Source of the DNA: UBA1672 sp050633645
GTDB lineage: Bacteria > Pseudomonadota > Alphaproteobacteria > Micavibrionales > Micavibrionaceae
Assembly (NCBI GenBank): GCA_050633645.1
Contig: JBOEGX010000001.1
Location: 496,001 to 560,000, forward strand
Reading direction: 5' to 3'
Length of the DNA stretch: 64,000 nt
The translations under genes were made by a program, and so were the position numbers. Shown piece after piece: positions 18,859 to 28,328 of this stretch (positions are counted from its first letter, which is position 1; each line of letters begins with the position of its first letter). Below the pieces are notes generated by a model. The model made no database searches. It was not told the DNA's origin and saw only the letters and a list, made by a program, of their open reading frames with translations.

Positions 18859-19725
18859 GGCTCTATCACCGCGTTGATCACTCCATTTAAAAATGGTGAA
18901 ATTAACTGGCATGCTTTTGAAAAGCTTGTTGAATGGCAAATTGAATGCGGTACGCATGGGTTGGTTCCTTGTGGCACGACGGGGGAATCCCCTACACTTT
19001 CTCATGATGAGCATAACGCCATTGTCGAACGTTGTGCCCAAATCGTCAAGGGAAGAATTCCTGTTATTGCAGGTGCAGGGTCGAATTCAACAAGTGAGGC
19101 GATTGCTCTTGCACAACATGCCGAAAAAGTTGGTGCGGATGCAACCTTAATTTGCTCTCCTTATTACAACAAACCCACGCAGGACGGGCAGTACGCGCAT
19201 TTCAAAGCCATTCATGATGCGACAGATATTCCGATTATTTTATATAATATTCCGGGGCGATGCATCGTTGATATTTCTGTGGATACGACGGCGCGCCTTG
19301 CGAAATTACCGCGCATTGTTGGGGTAAAGGATGCAACTGGGGATTTATCTCGTCCACTTGAAACCCGTGTGGAGGTTGGTGCAGATTTTATACAGCTTTC
19401 GGGAGATGATGCCACGGTCGCCGCGTTTCTTGCGCAGGGCGGCGTTGGCTGCATTTCCGTTTTATCAAATATTGCGCCGAAGCTGAGCGCGGATCTTCAT
19501 AATGCATGGGATGCAGGAGATTTTGATACGGTCAATAAAATACGTGACCTTATCCTGCCGCTTGCACGTGATTTATTTTGTGAAAGCAGCCCCGCGCCGG
19601 TCAAATATGCGGCCTCGCGCCTTGGGTTATGCAGCGATGAAGTGCGCCTGCCCATTCTTCCCGCAACGACGGAAGCACGCGAAAAAGTGGATGCGGCGCT
19701 CGCCCATGCAGGGATAAAGGTTTAA
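18850..19725 (+). CDS. dapA: 4-hydroxy-tetrahydrodipicolinate synthase
   Basis: Condenses pyruvate and aspartate semialdehyde in the first committed step of lysine and diaminopimelate synthesis. The 291-residue TIM-barrel protein shows GTTGESPTLS, the active-site Tyr in PYYNKPTQDG, and the Schiff-base Lys in RIVGVKDATGD. The length is standard. The ATG overlaps the divergent transglycosylase start. It lies 12 bases upstream of smpB and they are probably co-transcribed. Confidence 0.97.
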   Translation: MFHGSITALITPFKNGEINWHAFEKLVEWQIECGTHGLVPCGTTGESPTLSHDEHNAIVERCAQIVKGRIPVIAGAGSNSTSEAIALAQHAEKVGADATLICSPYYNKPTQDGQYAHFKAIHDATDIPIILYNIPGRCIVDISVDTTARLAKLPRIVGVKDATGDLSRPLETRVEVGADFIQLSGDDATVAAFLAQGGVGCISVLSNIAPKLSADLHNAWDAGDFDTVNKIRDLILPLARDLFCESSPAPVKYAASRLGLCSDEVRLPILPATTEAREKVDAALAHAGIKV

Positions 19726-19737
19726 AGGCAGAGTATA

Positions 19738-20229
19738 ATGTCTAAGAATAAAAAAACAAAATCTGGCATGATTTCTACCGATACAGTTGTTGCAGATAAT
19801 CGCAAGACTCATTTTGACTATGAGCTTGGAGAGGTTTTTGAGGCTGGCATTATGCTAAAAGGCACGGAGGTTAAATCTCTGCGTTTGCGTCAATGTAGCA
19901 TCAAAGAGAGCCATGTTGCGCCCAAAAGTGGTGATATATGGATTTTCAACATGAACATTCCTGAATACACACAAGCCGGCCCGCAGCATCAACATGAGGC
20001 ACAACGCCCTCGTAAACTGCTACTGAAAAAAAGAGAAATTAACAAGCTTCTTGGCAGTGTTGCAAAAGAAGGCATGACCATTGTTGCCACGAAACTGTAT
20101 TTTGATAAAAATGGACGGGCGAAGCTCGAGATTGCCTTGGCAAAAGGTAAAAAACTTCATGACAAGCGCGAAGCAGATAAAAAGCGTGATTGGGGAAAAC
20201 AAAAACAACGGCTTTTACGCGGGAAATAA
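19738..20229 (+). CDS. smpB: SsrA-binding protein SmpB
   Basis: Partner of tmRNA in trans-translation, rescuing stalled ribosomes. The 163-residue protein has the oligonucleotide-binding beta-barrel opening (NRKTHFDYELGEVFEAGIMLKGTEVKSLR), the ESHV segment and the basic C-terminal helix (KREADKKRDWGKQKQRLLR) that enters the mRNA channel. Start ATG directly follows dapA. No tmRNA gene is recognised in this window. Confidence 0.97.
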   Translation: MSKNKKTKSGMISTDTVVADNRKTHFDYELGEVFEAGIMLKGTEVKSLRLRQCSIKESHVAPKSGDIWIFNMNIPEYTQAGPQHQHEAQRPRKLLLKKREINKLLGSVAKEGMTIVATKLYFDKNGRAKLEIALAKGKKLHDKREADKKRDWGKQKQRLLRGK

Positions 20230-20231
20230 TT

Positions 20232-20582
20232 ATGATTGACGGTTTTATTGTTCTTTTGGCCTGCCTTTTCGCAGGCAACATCATTTCGGATTTTTTTGTG
20301 CTGCCTGTTCCAGGGTCAATTATTGGCATGCTCATATTATTTTGCGGCCTTCTTGTGCGTAAGGGAGTTAGCCCTTCTGTGGATAAAGTTTCGATGGGAT
20401 TGATCAGCGTTATGGGTATGTTGTTTGTGCCCGCGGGCGTTGGGATTAGTCAATATTTCGATTTACTCGCGCGAGAATGGCCGTTGGTTTTTTTTGCAGG
20501 GATGTCGACCACCCTGCTCTCACTCGCGGTGACGGCGTTTTTGTTTCAGACAATTTCCAAGCGCAAAGGCGGTGATAAATGA
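20232..20582 (+). CDS. CidA/LrgA family membrane protein
   Basis: A 116-residue protein with four predicted helices, matching the holin-like CidA/LrgA family (motif PVPGSIIGMLILF, later FVPAGVGI). The family modulates murein hydrolase export or acts in small-metabolite transport; the exact role varies between bacteria. The ATG at 20232 is chosen because an earlier in-frame codon lies inside smpB. It overlaps the LrgB gene by four bases, the usual arrangement. Confidence 0.88.
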   Translation: MIDGFIVLLACLFAGNIISDFFVLPVPGSIIGMLILFCGLLVRKGVSPSVDKVSMGLISVMGMLFVPAGVGISQYFDLLAREWPLVFFAGMSTTLLSLAVTAFLFQTISKRKGGDK

Positions 20583-21286
20583 GTTTAGAATCACTTTATA
20601 CTGATCCTTTATTTTCACTCTTACTGACGCTTTGTAGTTTTTCAGCGTTTGTACATTTACAAAAAAAGGCAGGCGGACATACGTTATTGAACCCTGTGGG
20701 GTGGAGTATTTTCACCTGCGTTCTATTCATTTATATCACGGGCATTGATTATGCCGACTATATGGAAGGCGCGCAGATGATCCATTTCCTTCTGGGACCC
20801 GTGATTGTGGCATTGGCCGTGCCGTTGTATAAATTCTTGGATCAAATCAAAAAAGATGCTGTGGCAATAATTTTGACCACGTTGATCATGAGCCCCGTTG
20901 CGGGTTTTGGGGCTTATGCCTTATTGGTTGGACTTGGGACAGGAAATGAAGATTTGCTTCTAGCGATTATTCCAAAGTCAACGACCACCCCGATTGGCAT
21001 AGAGATTTCAAATAAGATTTCTTCTGTGGCCTCTCTTACCGTGATGTTTGTTATTATGACTGGCGTTACTGGCGCTTTACTCGCGACACCACTTTTTAAA
21101 ATATTAGGAATAAAAGATGAAAAGGTTCAGGGATTGGCGATTGGCATTATATGCCATGGAATCGGGAGTTCGCGCGCCTTTCAAATCAGTGAAAGAGCCG
21201 GAACATATGGCGTGATCGGTATGGGATTAATGGGAATTATCTCTGGATTTTTGTTGCCTATACTGGTTATTACGTTTTTACACTGA
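20579..21286 (+). CDS. CidB/LrgB family membrane protein
   Basis: A 235-residue protein with about seven hydrophobic helices. Family signatures are PKSTTTPIGIEIS and the C-terminal GIICHGIGSSRAFQISERAGTYG pattern (shown here in part). It is the standard partner of the preceding LrgA-like protein, and the pair probably forms one membrane complex. It is convergent with recA, with a shared terminator between them. Confidence 0.92.
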   Translation: MSLESLYTDPLFSLLLTLCSFSAFVHLQKKAGGHTLLNPVGWSIFTCVLFIYITGIDYADYMEGAQMIHFLLGPVIVALAVPLYKFLDQIKKDAVAIILTTLIMSPVAGFGAYALLVGLGTGNEDLLLAIIPKSTTTPIGIEISNKISSVASLTVMFVIMTGVTGALLATPLFKILGIKDEKVQGLAIGIICHGIGSSRAFQISERAGTYGVIGMGLMGIISGFLLPILVITFLH

Positions 21287-21318
21287 GTATATTTTTTGGC
21301 TTGCATTTTCAAACAAGA

Positions 21319-21341
21319 AAGCGGAGCTTTGAGCCCCGCTT
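21319..21341. terminator. Hairpin terminator between lrgB and recA
   Basis: AAGCGGAGC and GCCCCGCTT pair, with one A-C mismatch, around a TTTGA loop. On the minus strand the stem is followed by TTTCTTGTTTG, so it is best as the recA terminator; it may also stop transcription from the lrgB side. Confidence 0.65.
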
Positions 21342-21370
21342 ATAATATTCAACACATAATGATTATGGCA

Positions 21371-22495
21371 TCAATCGTCGTTGGCCACTTTTTCCGCGCC
21401 CTTGTCCGCCGCAACCTTCGCATCATCTGGCCCGGCCAACATATCATCAGCGATAAGGCCAGCATTTCCTCGAATTTGTTTTTCAAGCTTTTCCGCCATT
21501 TCAGGGTTTTCCCGTAGGAAATTTTTTACGTTCTCTCGCCCTTGCCCGATGCGTTGTCCATCATAAGAAAACCACGACCCAGCCTTATCGACCAATTCAG
21601 CCTTTACACCGAGATCAATAAGCTCACCCAGTTTTGATATTCCTTCGCCATACATAATATCAAACTCAATCTGACGGAAGGGCGGTGCCATTTTGTTTTT
21701 GACGACTTTGACGCGCGTTTGGTTTCCGACAATTTCATCTTTATCCTTGATCGCGCCAATACGGCGGATGTCTAAACGAACCGACGCGTAAAACTTCAGC
21801 GCGTTCCCACCTGTCGTTGTTTCAGGTGAGCCGAACATAACACCAATCTTCATACGGATTTGGTTGATGAAAATAACAATCGTGCGAGAGCGTGAAATAG
21901 ATCCTGTTAATTTACGCAACGCCTGTGACATCAAGCGTGCCTGCAACCCCATATGAGAATCACCCATATCGCCTTCTAGTTCTGCGCGTGGTACGAGCGC
22001 CGCCACAGAATCCACAACCAAAACATCCAAAGCACCAGAACGCACCAAGGTATCCGTAATTTCGAGAGCTTGTTCCCCCGCATCAGGTTGTGAGATAAGA
22101 AGTTCATCAATATTCACGCCGAGTTTTTTGGCGTAGCCAGGATCAAGTGCATGCTCGGCATCAACAATCGCGCATGTTCCGCCGAGTTTTTGCGCCTCAG
22201 CAATAACATGTAGTGCCAATGTTGTTTTACCAGAGCTTTCTGGGCCGTAAATTTCAATAATACGTCCGCGCGGCAAACCGCCAATTCCAAGACCAATATC
22301 AAGCCCTAATGAACCAGTGGACACAGATTCTATATTATTTGGGCTATGTTCGCCGTTCATCTTCATGATCGACCCCTTACCAAAGGCGCGCTCAATCTGA
22401 GATAGCGCGGCATCTAAGGCTTTTTGTTTTTCAGCAGTATTTTGTGACATATCATTATCCTTACTCTGTGCTTGACGTATTGGTGTAACGCTCAT
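21371..22495 (-). CDS. recA: Recombinase A
   Basis: DNA strand-exchange protein and coprotease that triggers LexA self-cleavage. The 374-residue chain has Walker A GPESSGKT, the VVDSVAAL Walker B segment, the L1/L2 DNA-binding loops (GSPETTTGGNALKFY) and an acidic C-terminus. The ATG at 22495 has GGGAGAG upstream. Its upstream region carries a -35 TTGACA and two LexA-type repeats, so it is probably SOS-induced. cckA lies upstream on the same strand, ending 140 bases away. Confidence 0.98.
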   Translation of the reverse strand: MSVTPIRQAQSKDNDMSQNTAEKQKALDAALSQIERAFGKGSIMKMNGEHSPNNIESVSTGSLGLDIGLGIGGLPRGRIIEIYGPESSGKTTLALHVIAEAQKLGGTCAIVDAEHALDPGYAKKLGVNIDELLISQPDAGEQALEITDTLVRSGALDVLVVDSVAALVPRAELEGDMGDSHMGLQARLMSQALRKLTGSISRSRTIVIFINQIRMKIGVMFGSPETTTGGNALKFYASVRLDIRRIGAIKDKDEIVGNQTRVKVVKNKMAPPFRQIEFDIMYGEGISKLGELIDLGVKAELVDKAGSWFSYDGQRIGQGRENVKNFLRENPEMAEKLEKQIRGNAGLIADDMLAGPDDAKVAADKGAEKVANDD

Positions 22496-22571
22496 CTTAT
22501 CTCTCCCTTTTCGCATAGACTATGCCTGAGTGCAAATATATTAAGTTGTGACTTCAGGCCTTATGCACATG

Positions 22572-22624
22572 AGAATGTTCTCGTTTTATTCTTTTGTCAA
22601 CACAAAAAAGAACATAAAAGGAAC
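22572..22624 (-). promoter_or_regulatory. recA promoter with SOS (LexA) boxes
   Basis: On the recA strand there is a perfect alphaproteobacterial SOS box, GTTC-N7-GTTC (22624-22610), just upstream of a -35 TTGACA (22600-22595). A second near-match, GAAT-N7-GAAC (22591-22577), lies in the spacer before a weak -10 CATTCT (22577-22572) at 17-base spacing. GTTC-N7-GTTC is the known LexA site of this class. That both boxes are bound is an inference. Confidence 0.7.
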
Positions 22625-22634
22625 GATTGTGCAT

Positions 22635-25154
22635 TTATTCATCTAAGACGTCTTTTACTTTTGCGGCCAGAACCTTGAGCGTGAATGGCTTTGGAAGAAA
22701 ATATATGTTTTTCCCCATATGATCTTTTAACTTATCTTCGGTATAACCAGACATAAAAATTATCTTCAAATCAGGGTTATGCTGGCGGATTCGTTGTGCG
22801 AGGGTTGGCCCATCCATTCCAGGCATCACCACATCGGTAATTAAGAGATCTATGGCTTTTTGCCTCTCTTGTTCATACAGGCGCAACGCAGATTCACCAT
22901 CTTCCGCCGAAATAACGTCATACCCTTTATTAGCCAAGGCGCGTTGTGAGAAAGTACGCACTGCGTCTTCGTCTTCGACCAACATAATGCATTCAGAACC
23001 TGTCAGATCTTTTTCAACGCCTAGTGATGTGGGCATCTCTTCTTCATCTTGTTCTGACTCATTAGAACGTGGGAGATAGATTGAAAACGTTGTCCCTTTT
23101 CCCACCTTACTGTCAATATCGAGGAAACCACCACTTTGGCGGATAATTCCATAAACTGTAGCAAGACCTAATCCTGTTCCCTCACCCACGCCTTTTGTAG
23201 TAAAGAACGGTTCAAGAATTCGTCCCATATTTTCCTTTGAAATCCCACATCCTGTATCAGTGACCTTGATTAATATCCAATGCCCAATCGGCATTTCCTC
23301 CTGCATTACCTCTTTGACTTTTCGGTTGGTAAAATTCTCTGTCGTTATCGTTAATTTCCCACCACCATCCATCGCATCACGGGCATTTACAGCCAAGTTA
23401 ATAAGCACTTGCTCCATCTGCCCTTCATCAACCTTTACAAGTCCTAAATCCTGACCATGTAGCATTTCAAGCTCTATATTTGCTCCAATCAACCGGCGCA
23501 TGAGATGTGAAAGCTCAGTCAGGATGTCTGTAATGTCATGCACACGTTGGCGTAATGTTTGCTGGCGCGAGAAGGCCAGTAATTGACGTACCAAATTGGC
23601 GGCGCGGTTTGAATTTTGCTTGATCTGCATGATATCGCCGAAGGACGGATCACCTGGTTTATGACGAAGGAGAAGCAAATCGCAAAAGCCGATCATTGCG
23701 GTGAGGAGATTATTAAAATCATGGGCAATCCCGCCCGCAAGTTGCCCCACAGCTTGCATTTTTTGAGATTGAACAAATTGTGCCTCGAGCGATTTTTTCT
23801 CTGTCATATCAATAAAGTGAAGTACCGTAGAGCCATTATCACTAAACCTTCTGGCGTGGAGTTGAGCGGAAATCAACTCCTCCCCTTGCCCGCTATATAA
23901 TGATATTTCCATAGATTCGGCCATTGGTTTGCCGCCCTCCATGCGTTTAAGCGCACCTAAAACGGCGTCTCTGTCATGATCGGATATTAGGAGCTTAAAA
24001 TGCTTTCCTTCTAGATCATCAGTATTTTTACCCATCATGCGGGCAAACTCGCTATTACAGTTTTCGATCAAACCGTCTTTATTGACCAAGACAATGCCGA
24101 GTGGAGCCTCTTCATAGAACCGTTTAAAGCGCTCTTCCGATGCCTTCAAGGCGTGACGCATTTCTTGTTCGGATGTAAGATCATGAACCACGGCGCGCGT
24201 GCGCACGCTACCATCATCTTCACACATTATACTGTGATTAATTGAGGCGAGAAAAGTTTTCCCATTCGAACCCTTCATTTCAATATCAGTAATTTGGGTA
24301 TCCCCACCTTGTTTTATCAAGTCGTATGGCTTTGATTTTTCAGGGGGATCGCATAAATAAGTGTGAAGCTTTGCGCCATTTAAGAGGTCTTTCAAATCCC
24401 CACCAAGCCAGCGCACCATTGTTGCGTTTAAGAACACAAACTGTCCATTCTCATCAAGTGAGAAAAAGCCAACGGGGGCATTATCGGTGAAGTCGATGAG
24501 CTTTTCTCGTTCTTCACGGACGGCTCGATCAGCAGTGTATTTTTCGGTTACATTATCTATCCGCCAATGAATAAACCCCGCATGCCCCGCAACCGGTTGC
24601 GCAGTGACGTTATACCACCCTTCATAATCGCGTTTACTACAATATAATTCGATAGAATCAGTTAACCCGCGATGTGCCTGATCAGATAATGTGTTAAACA
24701 GAGCCTCAGCCTTGTCATTATCGGAAAACATATCAATGAGCTGTTTATACCCGCAATCCTCTTCATTACATCGACAAATTTCTAAAAAACGTTGGTTATA
24801 ATACAGTGTATTATCAATGCTATCTGTTATCAGACGTCCACCACGAGAGCCTTCTAAAACTTCTTTCAAAAGAATAAGTTCTTTTTCCTGTTTGGCTTGC
24901 AGATATTGGGCGCGGCGCGCGGCAAAGGCGACAAGAGTGGCGGTAAAAAAAACAAGGATAGAGACCATAATTGTGGCCTGATCAACTTTTGCCATATTCA
25001 CAACAAATGCGATTAACACGAAATACAGAGATAGGATAGAGATGACCATCGCAAAGCTGAGGCTTTTACGGCTAGCCGTTTCGTGATGAACTGCTTTACG
25101 GTTATGATGGCGATCTATAAAATCTGAGTGGTCTATTTTCATGCGGTGAATCAT
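22635..25154 (-). CDS. cckA: Cell-cycle hybrid histidine kinase CckA
   Basis: An 839-residue hybrid kinase that in this class feeds phosphate through ChpT to CtrA, controlling the cell cycle and motility. Two closely spaced N-terminal helices have almost no periplasmic loop. At least three PAS-like domains follow. The phosphoacceptor is His in AGGIAHDFNNLLTAMIGF. The ATPase domain has INLAVNARDAMDGGG, DTGCGI and GTGLGLATVYG, and the C-terminal receiver has phospho-Asp in LLITDVVMPG. The sequence around the His box and the position beside recA both match CckA of other alphaproteobacteria. ChpT and CtrA are not in the window. Confidence 0.93.
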   Translation of the reverse strand: MIHRMKIDHSDFIDRHHNRKAVHHETASRKSLSFAMVISILSLYFVLIAFVVNMAKVDQATIMVSILVFFTATLVAFAARRAQYLQAKQEKELILLKEVLEGSRGGRLITDSIDNTLYYNQRFLEICRCNEEDCGYKQLIDMFSDNDKAEALFNTLSDQAHRGLTDSIELYCSKRDYEGWYNVTAQPVAGHAGFIHWRIDNVTEKYTADRAVREEREKLIDFTDNAPVGFFSLDENGQFVFLNATMVRWLGGDLKDLLNGAKLHTYLCDPPEKSKPYDLIKQGGDTQITDIEMKGSNGKTFLASINHSIMCEDDGSVRTRAVVHDLTSEQEMRHALKASEERFKRFYEEAPLGIVLVNKDGLIENCNSEFARMMGKNTDDLEGKHFKLLISDHDRDAVLGALKRMEGGKPMAESMEISLYSGQGEELISAQLHARRFSDNGSTVLHFIDMTEKKSLEAQFVQSQKMQAVGQLAGGIAHDFNNLLTAMIGFCDLLLLRHKPGDPSFGDIMQIKQNSNRAANLVRQLLAFSRQQTLRQRVHDITDILTELSHLMRRLIGANIELEMLHGQDLGLVKVDEGQMEQVLINLAVNARDAMDGGGKLTITTENFTNRKVKEVMQEEMPIGHWILIKVTDTGCGISKENMGRILEPFFTTKGVGEGTGLGLATVYGIIRQSGGFLDIDSKVGKGTTFSIYLPRSNESEQDEEEMPTSLGVEKDLTGSECIMLVEDEDAVRTFSQRALANKGYDVISAEDGESALRLYEQERQKAIDLLITDVVMPGMDGPTLAQRIRQHNPDLKIIFMSGYTEDKLKDHMGKNIYFLPKPFTLKVLAAKVKDVLDE

Positions 25155-25199
25155 GACACAGAGCCAATTTCAGAGCAAGAGCCATAAGAGCGTTGGAGA

Positions 25200-26873
25200 T
25201 TATAGCCCCGATATATTCTCGCCCTTTGGCCATGACACTTTCCAGCCGATGTTTATTTTTGCGCTCGCCTTTGGTTCCAGTGTCGTAATCCAGCGCGTTA
25301 CGCCTTTTTTATCATCGATATCAGTTTCATAGCCCTGCGTGGTCGACGTTTTTATAAATTCAACGCGGATGCGCTCATCTTGTGATACGGGTGTATTTTC
25401 AAGAATTGCAACCTCAACCGACGTTTTATGCAAGTTTTTGATTTCGGTGACGAAGTGGCGTTCTAACACGTTATCCTTTGTGATCATGCCTGTTTCGCTG
25501 CGCTCATCCTTTACAGTGTTGCGCGTTACGGTGACGTTATCATCAATGCCGAATCCGAGGTCTTGCTCATCCCCTTGGCGAAGCATTGGCAGATTGCCTT
25601 GTCCGATAAATGCACCATCACGGAACAGGCTTACCTGACCAGGGAGGATTGGAGCCTCGCCCTTTAGTGTGGCCTTTGCGACCAGATAGGCGTTGGTGTC
25701 AAATTGCGGTTTGACTTGAACCTGTAATTTATTATCAGTTTCGAATGCACCGATGAGGAGCTTGCTTTGCGTACCATCAGACTTCACATCCGCAGGACCG
25801 GTGATATTATACTCACCAACGAACCCTTCGGTGTTTATTTGCGCGGATTGGATGGATACGCGCTCTAATGTGGCGTCATCTTCCATCATAACATTGCTAG
25901 CCGTTGGCGCGGCAGCCATATCCATTGACATAACAGCGCCACCAAAAGCTTCTGCGCGGCTTGCTTTTTGAAGAGTTCTTACAGTATTATCGTAAATACT
26001 GATCCAATGCGGGTATAAATCAGGCAGCGCCGCGCCGCGACTTGGTTGTGCGGTGGACAGGATTAGCTTTATGCCATCCCAATCTTCGCCTGTGCGTTGC
26101 CAAACAGAACCATATTGCACAAGCTCCAGCGCACCTGATTTCGTATCAAGGCGTGCATCATAAACAGGGCGCCAACCGACATTTGAGATTTGATAATCCA
26201 GATCAACATTTAATGTTGTCGCGCTTGCCGATTCAAAGGGAATTGTTACGGTATAGCTTTGTTTTTGTCCTGTACGCAGTTGGTTTAGATCATTTTGAAC
26301 TTTTTGGATTTTTTCATTCGTGTCGCGAATTTTGATATCAAGCTCTATACCTTGCTTTAAGTTTTGCGCGACTTTTGCGGTGAGGTTATCAGACGCCGCG
26401 CCCCAGTTTTCAGAGTTTAGCTCAATCTTTGCGATTTCTTCATTCTCACGTAAGGATGCTGTTTTCCCCAAATTCTCAAGGAAGCTGCGCCCGACTTGCA
26501 GGGCTTGTTTTTCCGCATCGAAAACTCTTTTTTGATCTTGAAGAGTTTGGAGCTGCGTGTTTAGCTCTTGCTCTTTCGGATGGACAAAATCTTCGGATGA
26601 TGCGCGTTTATGAGAAACCGCGCCAAAAGTGACCTTACCCGTTGAGCGACCATCTGCGCGAAGGGAATTTACATCCACATTGAGAGGCAAGCCATTAAAA
26701 ACCAAAGTATGCGCGCCTTCCGGGATTTCGACCTTTGCGCTGCGCGTTAGGGTGGCGCGATTTGTATATACAGTGGCGGCGGAGATTGCGCTGTCTACTG
26801 TGATATCATCAGCAAAGGCAGAGATCGGTGAGAGAGCAGTACAAACCATTAGAGCATAAGTAAAACGGCGCAT
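25200..26873 (-). CDS. DUF4140/DUF4139 (MuiA-like) secreted protein
   Basis: A 557-residue protein with a signal peptide (cleavage probably after ISAFA). An N-terminal DUF4140 strand-rich domain begins ISAATVYTNRATLTRSA and is followed by a long coiled coil (about residues 95-205). The C-terminal DUF4139 domain has YQISNVGWRPVYDARLD and a closing W-rich segment. The family includes eukaryotic and bacterial members called mucoidy inhibitor-like; its function is not established. It stands alone downstream of a divergent small gene. Confidence 0.85.
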   Translation of the reverse strand: MRRFTYALMVCTALSPISAFADDITVDSAISAATVYTNRATLTRSAKVEIPEGAHTLVFNGLPLNVDVNSLRADGRSTGKVTFGAVSHKRASSEDFVHPKEQELNTQLQTLQDQKRVFDAEKQALQVGRSFLENLGKTASLRENEEIAKIELNSENWGAASDNLTAKVAQNLKQGIELDIKIRDTNEKIQKVQNDLNQLRTGQKQSYTVTIPFESASATTLNVDLDYQISNVGWRPVYDARLDTKSGALELVQYGSVWQRTGEDWDGIKLILSTAQPSRGAALPDLYPHWISIYDNTVRTLQKASRAEAFGGAVMSMDMAAAPTASNVMMEDDATLERVSIQSAQINTEGFVGEYNITGPADVKSDGTQSKLLIGAFETDNKLQVQVKPQFDTNAYLVAKATLKGEAPILPGQVSLFRDGAFIGQGNLPMLRQGDEQDLGFGIDDNVTVTRNTVKDERSETGMITKDNVLERHFVTEIKNLHKTSVEVAILENTPVSQDERIRVEFIKTSTTQGYETDIDDKKGVTRWITTLEPKASAKINIGWKVSWPKGENISGL

Positions 26874-26965
26874 TTAAAATTCCTCTTATTTATTTTAATC
26901 CATATAAAAATACGCTACCCTTATAGCATGAAGTTTACACGAATAAAAAAGGAAAGGTTTTGAAT

Positions 26966-27235
26966 ATGAAATGTTGCCAGAAGAAGACTTGTCTTTTTTA
27001 TTATTTGACGATGGTTGCTAATGTCGTTCTTATTATCACCATTATCACTATTTTTTCGAATGACTATAATGATGATAAGTATAAGGTGTTGCTTTTGGCT
27101 ATTCCCCCTATCCTTTCCATTATTGCGTTACGCAAGGGCGGGGATAAGGAAGAGCGGGCGCTTAAAAAACGTATTCGCAAGGCGCATCTTCGTAAAGAGC
27201 TGGATGACCTTAAAGCGTTTGACAAAGACGCTTAA
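26966..27235 (+). CDS. Small membrane protein of unknown function
   Basis: An 89-residue protein. It has a Cys-rich start (MKCCQKKTC), two hydrophobic segments (about residues 10-30 and 42-56) and a strongly charged C-terminal tail (KKRIRKAHLRKELDDLKAF). A GGAAAGG site precedes the ATG. Its last four bases overlap the 3' end of the convergent flhB gene. I recognise no family. Confidence 0.55.
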   Translation: MKCCQKKTCLFYYLTMVANVVLIITIITIFSNDYNDDKYKVLLLAIPPILSIIALRKGGDKEERALKKRIRKAHLRKELDDLKAFDKDA

Positions 27236-28305
27236 CGCAATTTCCCCTTGAGTTTAAAGACATAGGAAATGATTTCCGCGACGGCCTTAAAATGCTCGGT
27301 CGGGATCATATCTCCGATTTCCACCACATCATATAAGGCGCGGGCGAGCGGTTTATTCTCATACAGGGTAATATCGTTTTCCTTGGCAAGCTCTCGAATG
27401 CGTAAAGCGACCTCATCCATCCCCTTTGCCACGACAATCGGCGCGGGGCTTTCATCTGGATCATATTTAAGCGCAATGGAAAAGTGGGTTGGGTTTGTAA
27501 TAACGACATCGGCGCTTGGTACGGCCTGCATCATACGTTGGCGCGCCTTCTCTGCCCGCAACTGACGGAGCTTTCCCTTTACATGTGGGTCACCTTCGGA
27601 TTGTTTATATTCGTCTTTTATTTCTTGGCGGCTCATCCGCATTTTCTTATTATATTCATAACGTTGATAGACCAAATCAATGATGGCAATCACGATCAAA
27701 ACAACCAAAACCCCTACCAGCATTTTAACCGTCAAAAAACGAAGCTCTATAACCGCGGTGGCGATGGGCATATCCATCATATGCTCAAACTTATCGAGAT
27801 ATGGATAGACGATCACACCTGCGACCAGGCCAACAATGCTGATCTTTAAAATACCTTTGATGAACTCCATTAATGAGCGCATAGAGAAGAGTCTTCCGAA
27901 CCCTTTTTTAAGGGATATCTTGCTTAAATCGGGCTTAATGATTTCAGGGGCGAAAAGTGGCCCTATTTGCAGGAATGGAGAAAAGAACGCGGCCGACAAT
28001 AGCAATAGGAACGGTATAAACATTATGCTTAAAACGTGCTTCATCGACTCACCCAAGACGACGCCAAGGCCGCCGGGCATGCCAGGCAAGTCATGCGATT
28101 GTTCAATGAACACACGCATCATATCGGTAAGGGCACTCATCATTGTACCCGCAAAGGCAGAGATCAAAATTGTCGCCGCAGCAAGCATCACCCAATTATT
28201 GACCTCACGCGATAATGCGACTTGTCCGCGTTTGCGCGCCTCCTCCAGCTTTTTGGGGGTGGGGTCTTCGGTTTTCTGGGAATCGTCGGTCTGGTCTTCT
28301 GACAT
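27232..28305 (-). CDS. flhB: Flagellar export apparatus protein FlhB
   Basis: Substrate-specificity switch of the flagellar type III export gate. Four membrane helices are followed by a cytoplasmic domain with the self-cleaving NPTH motif (VITNPTHFSIALKY) and the C-terminal autoprocessed segment (KENDITLYENKPLARALYD). The 357-residue length is standard. Last gene of flgB-flgC-fliE-fliQ-fliR-flhB. Confidence 0.97.
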   Translation of the reverse strand: MSEDQTDDSQKTEDPTPKKLEEARKRGQVALSREVNNWVMLAAATILISAFAGTMMSALTDMMRVFIEQSHDLPGMPGGLGVVLGESMKHVLSIMFIPFLLLLSAAFFSPFLQIGPLFAPEIIKPDLSKISLKKGFGRLFSMRSLMEFIKGILKISIVGLVAGVIVYPYLDKFEHMMDMPIATAVIELRFLTVKMLVGVLVVLIVIAIIDLVYQRYEYNKKMRMSRQEIKDEYKQSEGDPHVKGKLRQLRAEKARQRMMQAVPSADVVITNPTHFSIALKYDPDESPAPIVVAKGMDEVALRIRELAKENDITLYENKPLARALYDVVEIGDMIPTEHFKAVAEIISYVFKLKGKLR

Positions 28306-28328
28306 GCGTCTATTCTATATTATAAAAG

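Noticed and set aside
18859..19041. An N-terminal extension of the transglycosylase
   Set aside because: It would lie antisense inside dapA and precede a clear signal peptide; it is a shadow frame of dapA.
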